From Streptomyces sp. I05A-00742 (lineage in GTDB: Bacteria; Actinomycetota; Actinomycetes; Streptomycetales; Streptomycetaceae): a stretch of 64,000 bases of DNA. A program made the position numbers and the translations under genes. The DNA lies in assembly GCF_013055795.1 (NCBI RefSeq), contig NZ_JABETO010000018.1:1-64000 (forward strand). Direction: 5' to 3'. The notes under the pieces were generated by a model. It saw only the letters and a program-made list of their open reading frames with translations, did not search any database and was not told the origin of the DNA. Below, piece after piece: positions 57,953 through 64,000 of this stretch (positions are counted from its first letter, which is position 1; every line of letters starts with the position of its first letter).

Positions 57953-59556
57953 CAGTTGCCTCCTCCGAGGAGCTGCTGGACGGCGGGGTCGGTGAGGCCC
58001 AGGAGGGCCGCGGGCCAGAGCCCGGCGAGGACGGTGAGGACGACGAGCGGCGTCCAGGCGGCGAACTCGTACGGGCGGACGTCCGTGAGCGCGGGACCGA
58101 CCGCCCCGGCGGGGTGCTGTTCGCCGTTGCCGCCCATGCAGACGCGGCGGACGACGGCCAGGAGGTAGGCGGCGGTCAGCAGGGTGCCGAGACCGGCCAG
58201 GACCATGAAGGTGAGGTAGGCCGGGCGGCTGAGCCCGTCGGCGGGGCGGAAGGAGGCGAACATCGCCAGCATCTCGCCCCAGAACCCGGCCAGTCCGGGC
58301 AGTCCGAGGGAGGCGACGGCGCCGAAGGCGAGGAGGCCGCCGAGGCGCGGGGCCCGGCCGTAGAGCGCGGCGCCGGTGGGGCCGGAGAGCTGGTCGAGGT
58401 CGGTGGTGCCGTAGCGGTCCTTGACGCCGCCGACGAGGAAGAACAGCAGGCCGGTGATGAGGCCGTGGGCGACGTTGGCGAACAGGGCGGCGTTGACGCC
58501 CGTCGGGGTGAGGGTGGCGATGCCCAGGAGGACGAAGCCCATGTGCCCGACGGAGGAGTAGGCGATGAGCCGCTTGAGGTCGCCCTTGGCACCGCGGCGG
58601 GCCAGCGCGAGGCAGACCAGCGAGCCGTAGACGACGCCGACCGCCGCGAAGGCGGCGAGGTACGGCGCGAAGGTGTGGGCGCCGTCGGGGGCCATGGGCA
58701 GGACGATGCGGACGAGGCCGTAGGTGCCCATCTTCAGCAGGACGCCCGCGAGGAGCACCGAGCCGACAGTGGGGGCGGAGGTGTGGGCGTCGGGCAGCCA
58801 GCTGTGCAGCGGCCACATCGGGGCCTTGACGGCGAGTCCGGTGCCGATCGCCAGAACGGCGATGACCTGCGTGGAGTGGCTCAGCCCCGACCCGTTGTCA
58901 GTGGCGAGTGCCACCATGTCGAAAGTGCCGCCCTTGATGCCGATGAGGAGGAGGCCGAGCAGCATCACCACGGACCCGAGCAGGGTGTAGAGGATGAAGC
59001 GCCAGGCGCCGCGCTCGCGTCCCTCGCCACCCCAGCGGGCGATGAGGAAGTACATCGGGACGAGCACCGTCTCGAACGCGAGGAAGAACAGCACGAGGTC
59101 GAGGACGGCGAACGAGGCGAGGGTGCCGGCCTCCAGGAGCAGCAGCAGCGCGACGAAGGCCCGGGTTGACGGGCCGTCAGCCCGCCGCGTCAGCGGCATA
59201 TGTTGCGGCCGGAAGTAGCTGTACAGCGCGCAGAGGAAGGTGAGGAGCGAGGTCAGGACGAGGAGGGGGAGCGAGACGCCGTCCACGCCGAGGTGGAACC
59301 GGATGCCGAGGGCCGGGATCCAGCTCAGGTCGGTGGTGGCCTGCATCGTGGCCGGGTCGTCGCGGTCGAAGCCGGCGGCCAGGGCGACGGAGAGCGCGAG
59401 CACGGCGCCCGTGACGGTGACGCCGTGCCGCAGGACGGCCTGGTCGGGGCCGCGGCCCTTGAGCCCGGGCGGGGCCGGGAGCAGGGCGGCGACGGCTCCG
59501 ACGAGGGGGAGGACGACGACCGCGAGGAGGAGGATCTGGAGAACGGTATGGCTCAC
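57952..59556 (-). CDS. nuoM: NADH-quinone oxidoreductase subunit M
   Basis: 534 residues, GTG 59554-59556. The antiporter core is complete: FLAFETVLVPMYFLIARWGG (conserved Glu), AVKAPMWPLHSWLPDAHTSA (conserved Lys and His), and IAYSSVGHMGFVLLGIATLT. It starts 2 bases after the nuoL stop codon. Confidence 0.96.
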   Translation of the reverse strand: MSHTVLQILLLAVVVLPLVGAVAALLPAPPGLKGRGPDQAVLRHGVTVTGAVLALSVALAAGFDRDDPATMQATTDLSWIPALGIRFHLGVDGVSLPLLVLTSLLTFLCALYSYFRPQHMPLTRRADGPSTRAFVALLLLLEAGTLASFAVLDLVLFFLAFETVLVPMYFLIARWGGEGRERGAWRFILYTLLGSVVMLLGLLLIGIKGGTFDMVALATDNGSGLSHSTQVIAVLAIGTGLAVKAPMWPLHSWLPDAHTSAPTVGSVLLAGVLLKMGTYGLVRIVLPMAPDGAHTFAPYLAAFAAVGVVYGSLVCLALARRGAKGDLKRLIAYSSVGHMGFVLLGIATLTPTGVNAALFANVAHGLITGLLFFLVGGVKDRYGTTDLDQLSGPTGAALYGRAPRLGGLLAFGAVASLGLPGLAGFWGEMLAMFASFRPADGLSRPAYLTFMVLAGLGTLLTAAYLLAVVRRVCMGGNGEQHPAGAVGPALTDVRPYEFAAWTPLVVLTVLAGLWPAALLGLTDPAVQQLLGGGN

Positions 59557-59558
59557 GG

Positions 59559-61550
59559 TCAGGCTCCGGAGGCTACGAGGACGGCGGCGACGGCCAGGAC
59601 GACGGAGCCCGCGAACAGGACGCTCAGGTAGGTCTGGGTGTTGCCGGTCTGGGCCCGGCGGACGGCCGCGCCCAGCAGGCCGGGGGCGGACGCCGCGCCG
59701 CGCACGTAGGTCTCGACGACCTCGCGGTCGAGGAAGCGGGCGAGGCGGGCGGCGCCCCGGACCGGCCGGACCACGACGGCGTGGACGACCGCGTCGAGGT
59801 GGAAGCCGACGGCGGCGTGCCGGTGCAGCGGGCCGAGGAGGAGCCGGCCGGGGTCGGCGGGGTCCTGGGCGCCGGAGACGCTGCCGTACGCGGCCTCGTG
59901 GGTGGCGATGGCCTCCTCCTCGGAGACGGCCGGGGCCTCGTCCGGGTCGGCGGCGACGGCGCCCATGGGGGTGCGGGCGGCGAGGGCGGCGGTGCGGCGC
60001 CAGGCCGCGGTGACGACGAGTACGCCGGCGAGGGCACAGCCGGTCGAGAGGAGGGAGGTGGTGAGGGCCGGGGTCAGTGAGCCGCCGTCGAACCAGTCGG
60101 GGAGCTTCCAGGCAGCGAGGCCCAGGGCGACGGTGGGTACGAGCAGCACCCACAGGACGGCGGTCATGGCGGTGGGCTGCCGGCCGTGGTCGGCGGCCTC
60201 GGGGCCCTTGCCGCGGAAGGCGAGCAGCCACAGGCGGGTGGCGTAGCCGGCGGTGAGGAGGGCGGTGACCAGGCCCGCGAGGAGGACGGTCCAGCCGACC
60301 GCGCCGGGGATGCCGGACGCCTCGCCGCGGGCGGCGTGCTCGGCGGCGCCCAGCACGGCCTCCTTGGAGAAGAAGCCGCTGAAGGGCGGGATCGCGGCGA
60401 GCGCGAGGAGGGCGACGGTCATCGTCCAGAACGCGTCCGGGACGCGCCGGGCGAGGCCGCCCGTGCGGGCCGTCGCGGCCAGTGAGTTGGTGCCGGCGGC
60501 GTGGATGACCACGCCCGCCCCGAGGAAGAGGAGGGCCTTGAACGCGCCGTGGGAGACCAGGTGGAAGACGGCGGCGCTCCGGTCGCCGACGGCCAGGGCG
60601 CCGGTCATGTAGCCGAGCTGGCCGACGGTCGAGTAGGCGAGGACGCGTTTGATGTCGTCCTGGGCGAGCGCGGCGAGGGCCGAGCCGACCATGGTGACCG
60701 CGGCCATCACCGCGAGCACCACCAGGGCCGCCGTGGAGGCGGTGAAGACGGGGAGGAGCCGGGCCACGAGGTAGACACCGGCCGCGACCATCGTCGCGGC
60801 GTGGATGAGCGCGGACACCGGCGTCGGGCCGGCCATCGCGTCGGGCAGCCAGGTGTGCAGCGGGAACTGGGCGGACTTGCCCGCCACGCCGGCGAGCAGC
60901 AGCAGCGCCACCAGGGTGGGGTGGTCGAGGCCGCCGGACGCGGCGGTCCGCACGATGCCGTCGATGCGGAACGTCCCGGCGTCGGCGGCCAGCGCGAACA
61001 CGCCGATCAGGAAGGGGACGTCACCGAGCTTGGTGACCAGGAACGCCTTGAGGGAGGCGGCGCGGGCGGCCTCGGTCTCCCAGTAGTGGCCGACGAGGAA
61101 GTACGAGCAGATGCCCATGACCTCCCAGCCGACCAGCAGCACCATCAGGTCGCCGGAGTAGACGACGAGCAGCATCGCGGAGGTGAACAGGGAGACGAGC
61201 GCGGCGTAGGACGGGTAGCGCGGGTCGTCGCGGAGGTAGGCCGTCGAGTAGAGCTGCACACAGGTGGCGACGGTGCCGACGAGGACGGCGACGAGGACGG
61301 CGAAGCCGTCGAGGTGCAGGGCGAGGTCGACGGGGACGGAGCCGGTCGGGGTGAGCCGGGTCGACGCGTCGAGGGGCCGGCCGCCGCCCTGCTGCCACGC
61401 CACGACGACGGTGAGGACGGCGGCGACGGCGGTCGGCAGGAGGGCGAGGGGGCGGACGAGTCCGGGTGCGCGGCGGCCCGCCAGGATGCCGCCGACGGCA
61501 CCGAGGAAGGGCAGCAGCGGGACGAGGGCGGCGGTGGTCGTGGTCGTCAC
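59559..61550 (-). CDS. nuoL: NADH-quinone oxidoreductase subunit L
   Basis: 663 residues starting GTG 61548-61550, overlapping the nuoK stop codon. The channel motifs are LLVGWEVMGICSYFLVGHYW, SAQFPLHTWLPDAMAGPTPV and LAYSTVGQLGYMTGALAVGD. The long C-terminal part includes the lateral helix region and the final LFAGSVVLAVAAVLVASGA. Members of this second Streptomyces nuo set lack the NADH-input module (recalled), so the electron donor may not be NADH. Confidence 0.96.
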   Translation of the reverse strand: MTTTTTAALVPLLPFLGAVGGILAGRRAPGLVRPLALLPTAVAAVLTVVVAWQQGGGRPLDASTRLTPTGSVPVDLALHLDGFAVLVAVLVGTVATCVQLYSTAYLRDDPRYPSYAALVSLFTSAMLLVVYSGDLMVLLVGWEVMGICSYFLVGHYWETEAARAASLKAFLVTKLGDVPFLIGVFALAADAGTFRIDGIVRTAASGGLDHPTLVALLLLAGVAGKSAQFPLHTWLPDAMAGPTPVSALIHAATMVAAGVYLVARLLPVFTASTAALVVLAVMAAVTMVGSALAALAQDDIKRVLAYSTVGQLGYMTGALAVGDRSAAVFHLVSHGAFKALLFLGAGVVIHAAGTNSLAATARTGGLARRVPDAFWTMTVALLALAAIPPFSGFFSKEAVLGAAEHAARGEASGIPGAVGWTVLLAGLVTALLTAGYATRLWLLAFRGKGPEAADHGRQPTAMTAVLWVLLVPTVALGLAAWKLPDWFDGGSLTPALTTSLLSTGCALAGVLVVTAAWRRTAALAARTPMGAVAADPDEAPAVSEEEAIATHEAAYGSVSGAQDPADPGRLLLGPLHRHAAVGFHLDAVVHAVVVRPVRGAARLARFLDREVVETYVRGAASAPGLLGAAVRRAQTGNTQTYLSVLFAGSVVLAVAAVLVASGA

Positions 61551-61933
61551 GCGGCGGCCTCGGCCTTCTGCTCGCGGCCGGCGTCGCCGTCGTCGCCGCC
61601 GCCTTCGGATGCGGTCCCGTCCCCGTCGTCCTCGCGGAGGTCGCGGAGCCGGTCGAGGTCGGCGGCGCCGCGGTTGCGGTGGACGAGCAGGACGATGGCC
61701 AGGCCGATGCCGATCTCGGCGGCGGCGATGGCGATGGTGAACAGGGTGAGCGCCTGCCCGGCGTGGAGTTCGTCGCGCAGCCAGACGTCGAAGGCGACGA
61801 GGTTGAGGTTGACGGCGTTGAGCATCAGCTCGACGGACATCAGGACCAGGATGGCGTTGCGCCGGGCGAGGACGCCGTAGAGACCGGCGCAGAAGAGGAG
61901 GGCGGCCAGGACGGCGGGGTAGACGAGGTGCAT
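61547..61933 (-). CDS. nuoK: NADH-quinone oxidoreductase subunit K, extended
   Basis: 128 residues. The three-helix core has the essential glutamates in MSVELMLNAVNLNLVAFDVW and AIAAAEIGIGLAIVLLVHRN. It is longer than the usual 100 residues because of an acidic C-terminal tail (DDGDGTASEGGGDDGDAGRE). Its ATG shares a base with the nuoJ stop codon. Confidence 0.95.
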   Translation of the reverse strand: MHLVYPAVLAALLFCAGLYGVLARRNAILVLMSVELMLNAVNLNLVAFDVWLRDELHAGQALTLFTIAIAAAEIGIGLAIVLLVHRNRGAADLDRLRDLREDDGDGTASEGGGDDGDAGREQKAEAAA

Positions 61934-62535
61934 CAGCGCGCGGCCTCCTTCTGCTTCTTCCCGTCGCCCTTGTCGCCCTTGTCGTCCTTGCCCCGGCGGG
62001 ACAGGACGATCGCCCCGACGAGGGCGGCGAGCAGCAGCACCGACAGTGCCTCGAAGGGCAGCACCCAGTACCGGAAGAGCATCTCGCCGGAGACCTTGGT
62101 GGAGCCCTGGACGGGACCATGGACGTCGATCCAGGTCGCCCGGAAGGCGTCCACGACGACCCAGACCAGGGCGACGGCGGCGGCACCGGCCACCGCGAGC
62201 GCCACCGGGCGGTTGCCCGAATCGGCGTCCGGGGACCGGCCGATGGGCGCCTTGGTGAGCATCAGCCCGAAGAGGAGGAGGACGACCACCGAGCCGACGT
62301 AGATCAGCACCTGGACCCAGGCGACGAACTCGGCCGTCAGCAGCAGGTACTCGACGGCCAGCCCGCCGAGCGCCACGACCAGCCACAGGGCGGCGTGCAC
62401 CAGTTGCCGGGTGGTGACGGTCACGACGGCGGCGCCGAACGTGACGATACCGACCAGCAGGAAGGCGATCTCGACGCCGGTCGGCGAGAGGAAGCCGTGC
62501 GCGCCCGAGGCGAGCGCGACGCTGTGGGTGCTCAT
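61933..62535 (-). CDS. nuoJ: NADH-quinone oxidoreductase subunit J
   Basis: 200 residues, five membrane helices. The conserved LLTAEFVAWVQVLIYVGSVV and VVLLLFGLMLT contain the pi-bulge helix that gates proton flow. The C-terminus is a charged tail (SRRGKDDKGDKGDGKKQKE). The start at 62535 overlaps the nuoI stop codon (ATGA). Confidence 0.95.
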   Translation of the reverse strand: MSTHSVALASGAHGFLSPTGVEIAFLLVGIVTFGAAVVTVTTRQLVHAALWLVVALGGLAVEYLLLTAEFVAWVQVLIYVGSVVVLLLFGLMLTKAPIGRSPDADSGNRPVALAVAGAAAVALVWVVVDAFRATWIDVHGPVQGSTKVSGEMLFRYWVLPFEALSVLLLAALVGAIVLSRRGKDDKGDKGDGKKQKEAAR

Positions 62536-63098
62536 GCCCCGTCCTCCTTCGCTTCCCCGTTTTCCTGTTCCTTCGCCCGTGCGGCCGCCAGCTTCTCCGC
62601 CGTCTTGCGGGCCGCCGCGACCTCCTTCGGCTCCTCCGCCGCCGGGTCGAGCGCGGGCGGCTCGGGCACGGTCCACATCCACTCGCGGAGCCGGTCGCGC
62701 TCGTGGGTGAGGTCAAGGATGTCCGTCTCGGCGTACTCGAACTCCGGCGACCAGAAGAGGGCGTCGAACGGACACACCTCGATACAGATCCCGCAGTACA
62801 TGCACAGCGCGAAGTCGATCGCGAAGCGGTCGAGGACGTTGCGGCTGCGCTCGCGGCCGCCCGGGGCGGCCGGGGGGACGGTCTCCTTGTGGGAGTCGAT
62901 GTAGATGCACCAGTCGGGGCACTCGCGGGCGCACAGCATGCAGACCGTGCAGTTCTCCTCGAACAGGCCGATCACCCCGCGGGTGCGGGGGGCGAGTTCG
63001 GGCTGCGCGTCCGGGTACTGGACGGTCTGCGTGCGCCGGGTGAGCGTCCGCAGGGTGACGGCCAGGCCCTTGGCCAGGCCGCTGCCGGGGATGTTCAT
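62532..63098 (-). CDS. nuoI: NADH-quinone oxidoreductase subunit I, 2x[4Fe-4S]
   Basis: 188 residues. Two ferredoxin motifs, ENCTVCMLCARECPDWCIYI and FALCMYCGICIEVCPFDALF, bind clusters N6a and N6b, the last carriers before the quinone-linked cluster. The charged C-terminal extension of about 40 residues (DPAAEEPKEVAAARKTAEKL) is not found in E. coli NuoI. The ATG overlaps the nuoH stop codon. Confidence 0.96.
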   Translation of the reverse strand: MNIPGSGLAKGLAVTLRTLTRRTQTVQYPDAQPELAPRTRGVIGLFEENCTVCMLCARECPDWCIYIDSHKETVPPAAPGGRERSRNVLDRFAIDFALCMYCGICIEVCPFDALFWSPEFEYAETDILDLTHERDRLREWMWTVPEPPALDPAAEEPKEVAAARKTAEKLAAARAKEQENGEAKEDGA

Positions 63099-64000
63099 GA
63101 GATCGCCACCTTGACGACGCCGGTCAGCGCGATCTGCGCGAGGGCGAGCGGGATGAGCACGGTCCAGGCGAGCTTCTGCAGCTGGTCCTCGCGGAGCCGC
63201 GGGTAGCTCACCCGCAACCAGATCACGACGAACGCGAGCACCGCGGTCTTGAGCAGCATCCACACCCAGCCGAGCCCGTCGGCCCCGAGGGGGCCGTGCC
63301 AGCCGCCGAGGAACAGCACGGACGTCAGCCCGCAGAGGACGACGATGCCCGCGTACTCGGAGAGCAGGAACATCGCGAACCGCAGGCCCGTGTACTCGGT
63401 GTACGCACCGAAGATGATCTCGGAGTCGGCGACCGGCATGTCGAACGGCGGCCGTTGCAGCTCCGCCAGGCCCGCCGTGAAGAACACCAGCCCGCCGACG
63501 ATCTGCCAGGGGACCCACCACCAGTGGAACGCGCCCAGGATCCCGGGCAGCGAGACCGTGCCCGCCGCCATCGCCACCGAGGCGGCGGCGAGCAGCATCG
63601 GCAGTTCGTACGCCATCAGCTGCGCGGCCGTCCGCAGGCCACCGAGCAGCGAGAACTTGTTCGCGGACGCCCAGCCGGCCATCAGGGACCCCAGCACGCC
63701 CACGCCCATCACCGCGAGCACGAAGAACACGCCCGCGTCGATGTACCAGCCGACCGCCTTGCCCGGGCCGATCGGGATCGCCACCAGGACCAGCAGGTAC
63801 GGCAGCAGCGCCACGGCCGGCGCGAGCTGGAACACCCGCCGGTCCGCGTCGGCCGGGACGATGTCCTCCTTCTGCGCGAACTTCACCCCGTCCGCGACGA
63901 GCTGCGCCCAGCCGTGGAACCCGCCCGCGTACATCGGCCCGAGCCGGCCCTGCATATGGGCCATCACCTTGTGTTCCATCTGCCCGACGAGCAACGGGAA
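63095..64000 (-). CDS. nuoH: NADH-quinone oxidoreductase subunit H, C-terminal part
   Basis: The frame is open to the window end (last codon TTC at 63998-64000), so the N-terminal part is missing. Visible segments include GRLGPMYAGGFHGWAQLVAD and GVKFAQKEDIVPADADRRVF (quinone cavity), LAELQRPPFDMPVADSEIIF, and GAYTEYTGLRFAMFLLSEYA. NuoH links the quinone site to the membrane pump. Confidence 0.96.
   Translation of the reverse strand, partial: FPLLVGQMEHKVMAHMQGRLGPMYAGGFHGWAQLVADGVKFAQKEDIVPADADRRVFQLAPAVALLPYLLVLVAIPIGPGKAVGWYIDAGVFFVLAVMGVGVLGSLMAGWASANKFSLLGGLRTAAQLMAYELPMLLAAASVAMAAGTVSLPGILGAFHWWWVPWQIVGGLVFFTAGLAELQRPPFDMPVADSEIIFGAYTEYTGLRFAMFLLSEYAGIVVLCGLTSVLFLGGWHGPLGADGLGWVWMLLKTAVLAFVVIWLRVSYPRLREDQLQKLAWTVLIPLALAQIALTGVVKVAIS

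Overview
The window is a high-GC actinomycete chromosome, almost certainly Streptomyces. The evidence is the GC-rich third codon positions, the frequent GTG/TTG starts, the XRE/DUF397 regulator pair, the acidic N-terminal extension on NusG, and the gene order tuf-fusA-rpsG-rpsL ... rpoC-rpoB ... rplL-rplJ ... rplA-rplK-nusG-secE-tRNA-Trp ... rpmG. From memory this matches the S. coelicolor interval from the second nuo cluster and htpX to tuf1. All assignments are from reading motifs; no database search was run.

Layout. 1-330: end of a LuxR-type regulator. 418-4815 (minus): str operon (rpsL, rpsG, fusA, tuf) with a readable promoter at 5045-5073. 5272-8916: accessory genes, namely an XRE regulator diverging from a zinc-ribbon protein and an excisionase-like HTH protein, two hypotheticals, and a nucleotidyltransferase. 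8917-10412: gene-free, made of two tandem-repeat arrays (134-bp and 70-bp units) plus diverged inverted copies. 10413-12667: a WhiJ-like cassette (XRE regulator, DUF397 protein, three small unknown genes). 12880-26308 (plus): a complete non-contractile phage-tail module with lysis genes and no head, packaging, integration or replication gene. 26331-26545: palindromic repeat. 26599-34119 (minus): rpoC and rpoB. 34754-38981 (minus): rplL, rplJ, two lipoproteins, rplA. 39152-41036 (minus): rplK, nusG, secE, preceded by tRNA-Trp. 41484-48345: aminotransferase, adenosine deaminase, murB, an MFS pump with its TetR regulator, two MaoC-type hydratases and rpmG, then tRNA-Met and tRNA-Thr. 48836-56188: amidohydrolase, NAD(P)-binding protein, tRNA-Tyr, yajQ, secreted and membrane proteins, oxidoreductase, AraC regulator, htpX. 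56384-64000 (minus): nuoN-M-L-K-J-I-H of complex I.

The most interesting part is the tail module at 12.9-26.3 kb. Its order is that of a siphophage tail: terminator-like protein, tube, chaperone G and G-T joined by a probable -1 frameshift, two short tape-measure paralogues, distal tail protein, hub and baseplate proteins, and a collagen-like fibre. An amidase, a GH25 muramidase, a holin-like protein and a small coiled-coil membrane protein follow. With no capsid genes this looks like a domesticated F-type (flexible, non-contractile) tailocin inserted between two essential operons. Its promoter region shares a 16-bp element, with two transitions, with the promoter region beside the XRE gene at 5.3-5.7 kb. 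That suggests the regulator controls the module. Strong hairpins around the tube gene may set subunit stoichiometry, and a divergent low-GC gene pair sits inside the module as possible cargo.
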